Assembly (NCBI GenBank): GCA_022824495.1
Contig: JAJDZU010000024.1
Location: 186,001 to 250,000 of the forward strand
Direction: 5' to 3'
DNA: 64,000 nucleotides
Origin: Chloroflexota bacterium
GTDB lineage: Bacteria > Chloroflexota > UBA11872
Part shown: one piece after another, positions 44,489 through 52,925 of the stretch
Numbering within the stretch: the stretch's first letter is position 1
How the letters are laid out: every line of letters starts with the position of its first letter
Program-made: the position numbers and the translations under genes
Notes under the pieces: model-generated
What the model was told of the DNA's origin: nothing
Seen by the model: the letters and a program-made list of their open reading frames with translations, nothing else
The model's database searches: none

Positions 44489-45705
44489 GCGTGACGAGGC
44501 GCGCCTTGCGCCAACGTATCGCCCGGCGGCTGGCGCCGTTTCTGACCGGAACGGCGGAAAGCGGATCCACGGTGACGCTGGTCGATCCGGCTCGGCTCCA
44601 GGACTCAACGGCATCCGCCGACCTATGGGCCGATAGTTGGGTCCACCTGCTCAGTGGTCCAGACGCGGGCGAAACGCGGCGGGTGGCGGCGTACGACGCG
44701 GCGGCCGGATCAATCACCGTCAGCCGGGCGTTCCCGCACGGGACGGCGGGCGCGTCCTATGAGCTTCTACGTCTAGTTTCGCCCGAGGTGATCAACGCCG
44801 CCATCGATACCACGCTGTCCCGCTGCTGGTTTCAGACCCTGGCGCCGCTGACAGTGCTGCCCGACGGCGACATGGAGAACCCGGACACGCGAGCCTGGCG
44901 TGCCTGGAACGCCACCGTGGCCCGGATTGCGGCCTCCGCGGACGCGTCCGGCGGCACCGCCAGCCTGGAAGTCCGCAATAGCGCGGCGCACGGCTATGCA
45001 GCGTCGACCAGCCTGATCGTGCTGCCGGGGCAGCCTTTCACGCTGGAGGCGACTGTGGCGCCCGGCGGGTTCTCGGCGCGACTTTCGGTGCGCAACGTGT
45101 CGTCCGACGTCGAGTTGGACAGGGTGGCGGCCGCGGGCCTTGCCTGGCGACGCGTGCGCCTGACATTCGTCGTGCCCGACGACTGTGAGGCCATTGAGGT
45201 GCGGCTGGGCGCTGCCGAGGCCGACGCGATTACGCGGTGGTCCCAGGTGGTGGTGCTGGCGGCGAACCGCCGGCGGTTTCCCTTGCCGGCCTGGGTCACG
45301 CAGCGGCAGCAGGTCGTCGAGGTCTGGCGTCGGGCGGCAGACCACCCGCAGCGCGTGATGACCGCGGTGAATTGGTGGCGAACCACGGCCAACCCGGGCC
45401 CGGCAGGGTCCGAGCTATGGCTGGAGACGGAGCCAGCACCCAGCCACGGGGAGACGCTGCTAATCGAAGGCTTGCGGGCCTACCAGCCGCTGCCCGGCGA
45501 CGCCGCCGCCACCGATGCGCCGGTGGACTGGGTTGCCCAAGGGGCGCTGGTTGAGGTGTACCGCCACCTGAATCGGGATGCGCCGGCGGGGGACGTGGCG
45601 CGCTACGCGGCGCTGCAGCGTGACGCGGCGCTGGAATTCCAGCACCTGTCGCGTCTGTATCGCCCACGGTCCACCCGGCGGGTGATGCTGGGGGGAGGCT
45701 GGTAA
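44485..45705 (+). CDS. Head-tail connector-region protein with jelly-roll domain
   Basis: The 406 residues start at an ATG overlapping the previous stop. The N-terminal 110 residues (RRALRQRIARRLAPFL, then WVHLLSGPDAGETRRVAAY) look like an adaptor. Residues about 130-260 resemble a carbohydrate-binding jelly roll (DGDMENPDTRAWRAWNAT, then LEVRNSAAHGYAAST). The C-terminal part (LVEVYRHLNRDAPAGDVA) is helical. A connector or tail-base protein that also contacts a host glycan is a reasonable inference. The next gene starts immediately after its stop. Confidence 0.5.
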   Translation: MSVTRRALRQRIARRLAPFLTGTAESGSTVTLVDPARLQDSTASADLWADSWVHLLSGPDAGETRRVAAYDAAAGSITVSRAFPHGTAGASYELLRLVSPEVINAAIDTTLSRCWFQTLAPLTVLPDGDMENPDTRAWRAWNATVARIAASADASGGTASLEVRNSAAHGYAASTSLIVLPGQPFTLEATVAPGGFSARLSVRNVSSDVELDRVAAAGLAWRRVRLTFVVPDDCEAIEVRLGAAEADAITRWSQVVVLAANRRRFPLPAWVTQRQQVVEVWRRAADHPQRVMTAVNWWRTTANPGPAGSELWLETEPAPSHGETLLIEGLRAYQPLPGDAAATDAPVDWVAQGALVEVYRHLNRDAPAGDVARYAALQRDAALEFQHLSRLYRPRSTRRVMLGGGW

Positions 45706-48084
45706 ATGCCACGCGGCACCCGCCCTCCCTATCCCTACGACTGCAGCGTGGCCGGCGTCGGCCTGATGCTGAGCCAACGCTCGGGTGCGGAGATCGCCTG
45801 GCGCGAACGCAAGCTGGATTTCTTCGCGCCGCGCGTCAGTCAGACGGACCAGTCCTATGCGCAGTTCCCGCCGGAAGACGAAACGACCTGGGCCGTGGAC
45901 GACTTTTCGGGCGGATACGGCCAGCGGGTCGTGCCGCGCGGCGGATCGAACGCGTACGCCGACGGCGTGGCCGATACGCGCATCCCGCATCAGGTCACGC
46001 TGCCACCCGAAATCCTGACCACGCCAATCACCGCGTCAGGGACCATTACCGACCACTTTGAACTGGGCGACACCACCTACGTGCTGGCGGGTCCGGCCGT
46101 GTACCGATCGCGGGACGGCCGGACGTGGACCCTGGCCAAGGCCTTTGAACCCGGCGTCACGGCTCGCTCGGCGGCGGTCTTCAAAGGGCGCGCGGACCGG
46201 CCGATGGCCTTCGTGGCCGTCGGCGGCACAGGGGCCGACGAGCCCTTCTGGACCTTTGACGGCTCAACCTGGGCGCAGCACCCGGGCCAGCGCGAACGAC
46301 CCGCGGCGGTCTTGCGAACCGGCGACGGCGGCCTGACGTACGCCGATCTGACGGCCGCCGTGAGCGACGGAGACCCAGGCACCTACGGGCACCTGGACTC
46401 GCTCGGAGCGGTGACCGACGGCGCCTGGCTGCTGATTGGCGGCAAGGCGCCGTTCGCGTCCATGGCCGTCGAGATGAACGTCGCCGCCAACAGCAACGCC
46501 GCCGAGGTTACGGCGGAGTACTGGAACGGTTTGGCCTGGACAACCGTCCGCGGACTGCGTGACGGCACGGCCCAGGATGGCAAGACCCTGGCTCGTGACG
46601 GTGACGTGAGCTTTCGCGAGCCGACCGACTGGCAGCTCACGGCCATAAACGACGTCGAGGCGTTTTGGCTGCGGTTAACCGTGGCCTCGGCGCTGGACTC
46701 GTCGACTCGCGTCAACGAACTCGCCGTTCACGAGGTCCGCAAGGCCGAGGCCTTCCGGGTGGTCGGTTCGGAATTAGCGCGGGTGAGCAGCGAGAGCGGC
46801 GCGCCCATGCTGTCGACCTCGGTGGACGGCGGTGTGGATTCCACCTGGACGGATGGCATCCCCGTAGGTGACGGAGCATCTGGCATCACCGCGCTACAGA
46901 GCCTGGGCCATACGGCTTTTCTGGTGAAAGCGGATGGCCTATACGCGCTGCGCCCGGGCGCCGACACCGGCGCGGTCGTGGATCACGCGTGGTCGTTGCC
47001 GGTGCGAGAGGACAGCCCCTATAACGGGCGCGGGGCCTCGGTTTGGCGCGGCCACCTGTGGTTGCCGCTGCCGCACGGACTCTTCCGGTACCGGCCCGGC
47101 GAGTTGACGCCGTCGGGTCCGGAGCGCCTGCGCGCAAGCAGTTCGCCGATCCGCGGACGCGTGACGGCCTGCGCGGGCGACGCCAACTTTCTCTACGCGG
47201 CGCTGCGAGAGGAGACCGGCCACGTCACGCTGCTGGCGCTCAACCCGGACGCGGATAGCTGGCACCCACTGGCGCGCCTGGGGCGGGTGGAGTGTCGCCA
47301 CATGTGGGTCTCGGACCGGCCGGGCCCCAATCCGCGGCTCTATATCGCGATTGACGGATCGCTGGCGGCCATGGTGCTGCCGCGTGCTTCCGCCAATCCG
47401 CTGCACGACCCGAATTGCCGGTATGCCAGCACCGCGGAACTGACGCTCTCGCGGTTCGACGCGGGCTTCGCAGCCCAGCCGAAGGCGTTCCTGGCGCTGG
47501 CCCTGAGCGGCGAGCGCCTGACGTCGTCGACGTGGGTGGACGCGTTCTACCGACACGGCGACGGCGCATCGTTCCGGCAACTCGGACGCTTCGCCGCCGA
47601 TGGCCAGCGCATTGAGTTTGGACCGGAAGCCGCGGCGACGGCCATCGACCTTCGTCTGACGCTGCACACGGACGACCCGACAACGTCGCCGGTAATTCAC
47701 GCCGCATCCCTGGCTTACGCGGTGCGCGCGGACTTCAAACGGGTGTTTGATTTCGTGGTTCGGATTGCGGACCAGACACCGCTGCGGGACGGGCGACGCG
47801 ACCGGCGGTCGGGTCGCGAAGTCAAGCTCGCGATCGCGGCTGCCGCGGCCACGCGCGAGCCCGTGGTGCTGGTCAGCCCGGACGGCGAGCACGTGGAGGC
47901 GTTGGTACGCGGCGCCGAAGCCCAGGCCCGACGCAGCGAGGCCGGTCGCGACCTGGAATGGCTGATGCCCGTGACAGCCACCGAAAACCGGCCGACCGCC
48001 GGCACGGGCACGCACAACCGACTGGCGGCCTATGCCCACCAGGCCCAGGCCGCCTATCTGCATAGCCAACTCGCCAGGCTCTAG
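45706..48084 (+). CDS. Large beta-rich virion protein, propeller-like
   Basis: The 792-residue product starts directly after the TAA of its neighbour with GGAGG upstream. It has an N-terminal domain (DDFSGGYGQRVVPRGG, then ANAYADGVADTRIP-like residues) and repeated blades such as YVLAGPAVYRSRDGRTW, AFLVKADGLYALRPG and GHLWLPLPHGLFRYRPG. These suggest a beta-propeller as in tail or adhesion proteins of podovirus-like particles. The end is helical (AYAHQAQAAYLHSQLARL). Role inferred from position: tail tube adaptor or host-recognition protein. Confidence 0.55.
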   Translation: MPRGTRPPYPYDCSVAGVGLMLSQRSGAEIAWRERKLDFFAPRVSQTDQSYAQFPPEDETTWAVDDFSGGYGQRVVPRGGSNAYADGVADTRIPHQVTLPPEILTTPITASGTITDHFELGDTTYVLAGPAVYRSRDGRTWTLAKAFEPGVTARSAAVFKGRADRPMAFVAVGGTGADEPFWTFDGSTWAQHPGQRERPAAVLRTGDGGLTYADLTAAVSDGDPGTYGHLDSLGAVTDGAWLLIGGKAPFASMAVEMNVAANSNAAEVTAEYWNGLAWTTVRGLRDGTAQDGKTLARDGDVSFREPTDWQLTAINDVEAFWLRLTVASALDSSTRVNELAVHEVRKAEAFRVVGSELARVSSESGAPMLSTSVDGGVDSTWTDGIPVGDGASGITALQSLGHTAFLVKADGLYALRPGADTGAVVDHAWSLPVREDSPYNGRGASVWRGHLWLPLPHGLFRYRPGELTPSGPERLRASSSPIRGRVTACAGDANFLYAALREETGHVTLLALNPDADSWHPLARLGRVECRHMWVSDRPGPNPRLYIAIDGSLAAMVLPRASANPLHDPNCRYASTAELTLSRFDAGFAAQPKAFLALALSGERLTSSTWVDAFYRHGDGASFRQLGRFAADGQRIEFGPEAAATAIDLRLTLHTDDPTTSPVIHAASLAYAVRADFKRVFDFVVRIADQTPLRDGRRDRRSGREVKLAIAAAAATREPVVLVSPDGEHVEALVRGAEAQARRSEAGRDLEWLMPVTATENRPTAGTGTHNRLAAYAHQAQAAYLHSQLARL

Positions 48085-48095
48085 GAGGGCGCGAC

Positions 48096-49148
48096 ATGGC
48101 AACAACCACGGCAAACCTGCGGCTGACCAAGCCGCTGGGCGCCGAGCGATACGACATCAACGTGTTCAACAACAACGCCGATCTGATCGACGCCGTCTTC
48201 CACGCCTTGACCGGGCACGGTCACTCCGGCAGGGCGGGCGAAGGCCCGCAACTGACGGCGGCGGCGCTGGCCGCTGGCGCGGTGACGACCGACAAGCTGG
48301 CGCCGGACAGCTTTCACGCCGAACAGTTTCACAACGCGCTGCCCAATGCTGGTTTCGAGTCGTGGTCAGGCGGCGGGACGGGTGCGCCGGACGGCTGGAC
48401 GCTGTCGGGTGCTAATGCCCAGGTTGCGCGTTCCACGTCGGTCGTGAAGCACGGACGTTATGCGGCCTCGCTGACGCGGCGGGGCGTCGACTGCGATCTG
48501 CGCCGCGGCCTGGCCGACGATCTGGGCGGGCTGCCGTATCTGCGGGGGCGGACGTTCACCCTGGGCGGTTGGGTCTACGCGACAGTTCCCAATCGAGCGC
48601 GGCTGGAATTGGGCGACGGCGTGACCACGTCAATCTCGGCTTACCACTCGGGCAGCTCGGCCTGGGAATGGCTGACCGCGACGATCGTCGCGGATAGCGC
48701 GGCGCCGGCGCTGCTGGCGCTCTGCAAGCTCAAGCAGGGCGACACCTCGGCCTGGTTCGACGGGCTGCAGGTCGCCGAGGGCACGCTTGCGCCCGCGTTC
48801 GCTCCAAACCCGACGGACGAGGCGCTGCGCCTCACCAACTTCCAGGACAGTACGCCCGCCAACCACGTGGACCGGGGGCAGTGGCGGGCGGAGGTTGGCG
48901 TGGCCTCGGTGGCGGGCGTGACCGCGCAGAACTGGTCAGACCTTGACGTGACGTTCGAGACGGCCTTCCGCACGGTCTACGCGGCTCTGGCCACGCCGCG
49001 CGAGGATATTGGCGGCCGCCGCGCGATTGCGCGCTGCACCAACCTGCGCGTCGCCGGCTTCACCCTGCAGGCCGCCACCGCGGACGCGCGCACTTTCAGC
49101 AGCACCACGCCGGGCCTGGTCTATTGGCTGGCGATTGGAGCGGTGTAA
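48096..49148 (+). CDS. Tail-fibre/receptor-binding-like protein
   Basis: The 350 residues begin with a tail-attachment motif (NLRLTKPLGAERYDINVFNN, then ADLIDAVF) seen in many short tail fibres. A carbohydrate-binding-module-like jelly roll follows (NAGFESWSGGGTGAPDGWTL). A C-terminal domain (WSDLDVTFETAFRTVYAAL) resembles the gp53/H-lectin-like caps of phage fibres. GGAGGG precedes the ATG. This is the best candidate for host-surface binding by the particle. Confidence 0.65.
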   Translation: MATTTANLRLTKPLGAERYDINVFNNNADLIDAVFHALTGHGHSGRAGEGPQLTAAALAAGAVTTDKLAPDSFHAEQFHNALPNAGFESWSGGGTGAPDGWTLSGANAQVARSTSVVKHGRYAASLTRRGVDCDLRRGLADDLGGLPYLRGRTFTLGGWVYATVPNRARLELGDGVTTSISAYHSGSSAWEWLTATIVADSAAPALLALCKLKQGDTSAWFDGLQVAEGTLAPAFAPNPTDEALRLTNFQDSTPANHVDRGQWRAEVGVASVAGVTAQNWSDLDVTFETAFRTVYAALATPREDIGGRRAIARCTNLRVAGFTLQAATADARTFSSTTPGLVYWLAIGAV

Positions 49149-49489
49149 TGGGAATCGCCGACCAGCCCAACTCAATGGAGCCGAATCCGCTCGACGTGCC
49201 GGCCGACGCATACCCCGGCCTTTCCATCAACCCCACAAAGGAGGCAAACGCCTTGGAACCAGAAACCATTGGCATCATCACGGCCGTGACCGTGTACATC
49301 GCGCGCGTGGTGCGCAACGAGATGGTGCGTTGGCGCAGCCGCGCCCGCGGCACCGACACCGAAACCCGCGCGTTACAACTGCTGGAGAACATTGACCGGG
49401 GCCTGGCGACGCATCACACCGAAATGACGCGCTACCAAGCCTCGATTGCAGATTCGCTGGGCCAGATTAAAGGCCGGCTGGCGGCGTAG
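49148..49489 (+). CDS. Holin-like single-span protein, two possible starts
   Basis: From ATG 49148, overlapping the previous stop (TAATG), the frame encodes 113 residues. An internal TTG at 49253 has a perfect AAAGGAGG 8 bases upstream and would give 78 residues (MEPETIGIITAVTVYIARVV). The shorter product has one membrane segment followed by a charged coiled coil (ALQLLENIDRGLATHHTEM), a holin or spanin-like layout. Two products from one frame, as with dual-start phage holins, is possible. No endolysin accompanies it. Confidence 0.55.
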   Translation: MGIADQPNSMEPNPLDVPADAYPGLSINPTKEANALEPETIGIITAVTVYIARVVRNEMVRWRSRARGTDTETRALQLLENIDRGLATHHTEMTRYQASIADSLGQIKGRLAA

Positions 49490-49534
49490 GCCAACCCGGC
49501 GGACGGCGCAGCCACGCCGCACGCCCGAGTCTCG

Positions 49535-49575
49535 AGCAGTCGCCCTGGCTAACGGCCGAAGCCAGGGCGACTGCT
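49535..49575. terminator. Bidirectional hairpin ending the particle cluster
   Basis: AGCAGTCGCCCTGGCT and its exact complement form a 16-bp stem with a 9-base loop, 45 bases after the last particle gene and 1 base from the convergent host gene stop. It marks the right edge of the cluster. Confidence 0.75.
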
Positions 49576-49576
49576 G

Positions 49577-49960
49577 CTACCACGGCCATAACCATCCGCC
49601 GAAGGGCAGGCAGCCTTTGCGAGCAGGTTGGTGGGGGACGATGTCCGACGGGAAGTGGCCGGGGAAACGCTCCTCCAGGTCGGCGCTGGTGGCGATGGGC
49701 GTGAGGCGAAGATCCGGTTCGTGTTCAAGGACGTACCAGGCGACGAGCGGGCGGCGGCGGCGGTCGGTGACGCGTGGCGATGTGGTTTCGATGGCCCGTG
49801 GAGGCACATCCGCGGCGGGCTGCCAGCGCAGCAGGGCGGTGCGCCCTTCGAGGAGCGAGCGGGCAATCAGTTCGATCCGGCAGTCATCGAACTGCCTGCG
49901 CAGGAAGCGGGCCTCGGCGCTGTCGAAGTCGCCGACCAGTTCGACCGACGTGCTGTGCAT
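49577..49960 (-). CDS. Hypothetical protein coupled to the Sua5-like gene
   Basis: A 127-residue protein (MHSTSVELVGDFDSAEARFL) whose ATG overlaps the stop of the threonylcarbamoyl-AMP synthase gene, so they are co-translated. The sequence has an alpha-beta pattern, with RSLLEGRTALLRW and a Pro/Gly-rich end. No domain is recognised. A longer frame upstream on this strand is only the shadow of the neighbouring gene. Confidence 0.55.
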   Translation of the reverse strand: MHSTSVELVGDFDSAEARFLRRQFDDCRIELIARSLLEGRTALLRWQPAADVPPRAIETTSPRVTDRRRRPLVAWYVLEHEPDLRLTPIATSADLEERFPGHFPSDIVPHQPARKGCLPFGGWLWPW

Positions 49961-50583
49961 CAGCCAGCGTCGACGGGCGGGCGGACGGCGGGGACTATGG
50001 CCTGAATGGTCGGCGCGTCCACGGCGCCGGCGCGCAGGATGAGCGGGGGATCTTGCGCCAGGTTGATCACGGTGGAGGGGGCGCCGGCGCCGGATCCGCC
50101 GTCCAGGACCAGGTCCACAAGGCTTCCGACCGCGGCGGCGGCGGCGTGAGCGGTCATGGGCGGCGGCTCGTTGTGCAGGTTCGCGCTGGTTCCGGTAAGC
50201 GGCGCGCCGACGCGACGTATCAGGTCCCGCACGATGCCGGCAGCCGGAACTCGCACGCCCACGGTCCGGTTTGGGCCGAGCAACCGTTCGTCGACGCCGA
50301 GCCTGGCAGGCAGGACCAGCGTGACCGCCCCAGGCCAAAACGCCCCCGCTAGGCGTTCAGCGTCAGGCGAAATGCCGGCGATCTCGCGGGCCTGCGTCAT
50401 ATCGGCGACCAGGATGGGTACACCGCTGCCCGGGTTGCGGCCCTTGATCTGCAGCACCCGAGCCACGGCGTCGGGTTTGCGGATACTTGCCGCAAGTCCG
50501 TACAGCGTGTCCGTAGGGATCGCGGCAATGCCTCCCGCCGCCAGGAGGCGGGCGCATTGAGCCACGTCCGGCTTGCGCCGCAT
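49960..50583 (-). CDS. L-threonylcarbamoyladenylate synthase (Sua5/YwlC/YrdC)
   Basis: This enzyme makes threonylcarbamoyl-AMP from threonine, bicarbonate and ATP for the universal t6A37 tRNA modification. The 207 residues contain the family core: AAIPTDTLYGLAAS, IKGRNPGSGVPILVADM, FWPGAVTLVLPA, VGVRVPA and LTGTSANLHNEPP. It is the short YrdC-type without the Sua5 C-terminal domain. ATG 50583 (MRRKPDVAQC) is preferred to a start 108 bases upstream because the extra residues are not family-like. It is the first recognisable host gene right of the particle cluster. Confidence 0.88.
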   Translation of the reverse strand: MRRKPDVAQCARLLAAGGIAAIPTDTLYGLAASIRKPDAVARVLQIKGRNPGSGVPILVADMTQAREIAGISPDAERLAGAFWPGAVTLVLPARLGVDERLLGPNRTVGVRVPAAGIVRDLIRRVGAPLTGTSANLHNEPPPMTAHAAAAAVGSLVDLVLDGGSGAGAPSTVINLAQDPPLILRAGAVDAPTIQAIVPAVRPPVDAG

Positions 50584-51084
50584 CCCGTCAGCCAGCCTGC
50601 CGGTGGCAGTACGCGGTGAGCCGTTCGGGCAAGGTCGGGCCTCGGCGAACGTTTCGTGATAGCGAAGCGCCGGCTGCCGGGCGCCAGCCATTGAATTCGC
50701 GTGGGCGCCGGGTGGAGTGAGTGTTCGAGCTAGACGAGGACATGCGCATACGTGCCATCCGGAAGACGACTCCGGGGTTTTGGGTCGTCGCGGTTGCTAC
50801 GAACCATACCCACTGGTTTCTGCTAGGCTACGCGGGCCTAGATGCACGTTGGCGGTGCTGCCGTCCGCACGAGGCCAAGCCGGTCTGCCGACCACGCTCA
50901 TGTCGAGAGTTGAGATACAGTTCTCTACGGGTGACATGTTGAGTGTTGAGGCAGTCAGCGGGCCAGCGGGCCGTGGTGACCTGGAGCTCTGGACGCCTTG
51001 GGCCGGCAACGCGCTGACCAGTGAGATTGTGAATCCGGCCCCCGAGCATGGGAGACTGCAAGGACCGGCAAGGAGACGAACCCC
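50584..51084. other. Intergenic region before the signalling operon
   Basis: This 500-bp gap separates the divergent Sua5-like gene and the first STAS gene, so both promoters should lie here, but no consensus pair stands out. A 73-codon frame (GTG 50721 to 50942, MFELDEDMRIRAIRKTTPGF) with GGTGGAG upstream is the only possible small gene; its second half is not protein-like. Confidence 0.4.
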
Positions 51085-51429
51085 ATGAGCGTTAGCACCG
51101 AGTGGGCGTGGAACGACAACGCCATCGTGGTCACGGCAGATGGCCGCGTGGACGGGACCAACGCCCGCGACTTCCAGAGCGCCCTGGAGGCCGTGATCGA
51201 GGCCAGCGACCAGGCGGTGATCCTGGACATGGAGCGCCTTACGTACATCAGTAGCGCCGGGCTGCGGGTCATCCTGCTGGCGGCCAAGTCCCTCCAACGT
51301 AAGGACGCCTCGCTCTCCATATGCTCGCTGTCGGATCCGATCCGCGAGATCTTCAGCGTCAGCGGCTTCGACCAGATCATTCCAATTCACGCCACCCAGG
51401 CCGAAGCGCTCGCCGCCCGCAAGAGCTGA
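51085..51429 (+). CDS. STAS anti-sigma-factor antagonist
   Basis: A 114-residue single STAS domain of the SpoIIAA/RsbV type. The switch serine is Ser57 in TYISSAGLRV; the kinase phosphorylates it and the PP2C partner dephosphorylates it. The C-terminal stretch SGFDQIIP is shared with the two other STAS domains of the cluster, showing recent duplication. AAGGAG precedes the ATG. Unphosphorylated STAS proteins bind the RsbW-like kinase and free a sigma factor, which is not encoded in this window. Confidence 0.9.
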   Translation: MSVSTEWAWNDNAIVVTADGRVDGTNARDFQSALEAVIEASDQAVILDMERLTYISSAGLRVILLAAKSLQRKDASLSICSLSDPIREIFSVSGFDQIIPIHATQAEALAARKS

Positions 51430-51544
51430 GCCCCGGCGTGCGGGGCGGTCGGCGACGTGGCCGATCCGCGAGCGGCCGGATGGGGGTCCAGAGGAGTGTT
51501 GCGCGGAAGTTCTCGACTAGTGCCACAAGGAAGTCGGACACCAA

Positions 51545-51889
51545 GTGAAGCTCACCGTGGTGAACGTCACCGAGAACGGCGTGATGGTCGTCGCGATTGA
51601 GGGCCGGGTCGATAGCTCAACCGCTCCGAAGTTTCGGCGTGTGCTCGGCGGGGTGGCGGATGCCGGCACGAAGGGCCTCGTTCTGGACCTGGAGAATCTC
51701 AGGTTTATCAGTAGCGCGGCGCTTGGGGTCCTGCTGGAAGTTACCAAGGCCCAGGCACGGCGCGGCGGGATGCTCGCTGTCTGCTCCGTGCCGGATGCCC
51801 TTCGCAAGATCCTGGAAATCAGCGGCTTCGATCAGATCATTCCCGTGCACGACTCCCAGGCGGAGGCCCTGGCAGCATGTTCACGCTAG
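51545..51889 (+). CDS. STAS anti-sigma-factor antagonist, second copy
   Basis: This is another 114-residue STAS domain, with a GTG start, phosphorylatable Ser57 in RFISSAALGV and the same SGFDQIIPVHDSQAEALAA ending. It differs from the first copy in the surface around helix 1 (SSTAPKFRRVLGGVADA), which may give a different partner preference. It lies 115 bases after the first copy and 55 bases before the receiver-STAS fusion. Confidence 0.9.
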   Translation: MKLTVVNVTENGVMVVAIEGRVDSSTAPKFRRVLGGVADAGTKGLVLDLENLRFISSAALGVLLEVTKAQARRGGMLAVCSVPDALRKILEISGFDQIIPVHDSQAEALAACSR

Positions 51890-51944
51890 ACGACGTCATT
51901 GAATTCACAGCGTCGCCCGGTCTGGGTGAGAGTCTTGCGAGCCC

Positions 51945-52859
51945 GTGGGCATGACGGTGGCTGTGGATTCGCCCTCCAAGATCCTGGTCGTGGACGACGA
52001 GGCCGACCTTGAGGTCCTGCTGCGGCAGCGGATGCGTCGCAGCATCCGAAGCGGCCGCTTCGAATTTGTCTTCGCGCGCAACGGCGTAGAGGCGCTGGAG
52101 GCGCTGCGCGAGAACCAAATCGACATCGTTCTCTCGGACATCAACATGCCGGAGATGGACGGGCTGACCTTGCTCCAGCAGATTCCGGATGTGGACCCGG
52201 ACGTTCGATCGGTGATCGTGACGGCCTACGGGGACATTGACAACATCAGGTCGGCCATGAACCGCGGGGCATTTGACTTCATCACCAAGCCGATCGATTT
52301 TCGGGACTTGCGTGCCACCATCGAGCGCGCGCTGGAACACCGCGAGCTCTTCCGCAGAACGGCACCCTCGGGTGACGATGCCGGTGCGGAATCCGGGCCC
52401 GGCCGTGGGGAATCCGACGGCGCGGCCGTGGAGGGGCCGGTGTTGATCCACATGGAGCCGGATGGCATGTATGCCGACGATGCTGAGGGCGTGAGGGCGC
52501 CGGCGCAGAGCCAAGTGAAGCTAGCCGTAATCAACGCGACGCCCGACGGCGTCATGGTGGTTGCCCTGGAAGGTCGCGTGGACGCTAACACCATCCAGCG
52601 TTTCGACCGCGCCCTGGAGGTGGTAAGCAAGGCCTGCGAATCAGCGATGATTCTGGACTGTCGAAACCTGGACTACGTGAGCAGTGCGGGGCTGCGCGTG
52701 GTGCTGGGGCTGGCCAAGTCCCTGCGGCAGAAAGGCGCCGAGCTGGCGCTTTGCTCGGTCACGGAACCGGTTCGTCGCGTCTTCAATGTGAGCGGCTTCG
52801 ATCAGATCATTCCCGTATGCGACACCCAGGCCGAGGCACTGACCGCATGCGCAAGCTGA
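51945..52859 (+). CDS. Response-regulator receiver fused to a STAS domain
   Basis: The 304 residues start with a CheY-like receiver (KILVVDDEADLEVLL), with phosphoacceptor Asp65 in LSDINMPEMDG and Lys in TKPIDFRD. An acidic Gly-rich linker (about 145-185) leads to a STAS domain with Ser247 in YVSSAGLRVVL. The architecture links phosphorelay input to partner-switching output in one chain. The GTG at 51945 or the ATG at 51951 may be the start. The receiver is closely similar to that of the next gene, suggesting they respond to the same kinase. Confidence 0.88.
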   Translation: MGMTVAVDSPSKILVVDDEADLEVLLRQRMRRSIRSGRFEFVFARNGVEALEALRENQIDIVLSDINMPEMDGLTLLQQIPDVDPDVRSVIVTAYGDIDNIRSAMNRGAFDFITKPIDFRDLRATIERALEHRELFRRTAPSGDDAGAESGPGRGESDGAAVEGPVLIHMEPDGMYADDAEGVRAPAQSQVKLAVINATPDGVMVVALEGRVDANTIQRFDRALEVVSKACESAMILDCRNLDYVSSAGLRVVLGLAKSLRQKGAELALCSVTEPVRRVFNVSGFDQIIPVCDTQAEALTACAS

Positions 52860-52925
52860 ACTTCGCGCGCCCCACTGGGGGCCTATCCGCCCGGGCCACG
52901 GCACGGGGATCCTGAGGGTGACATC

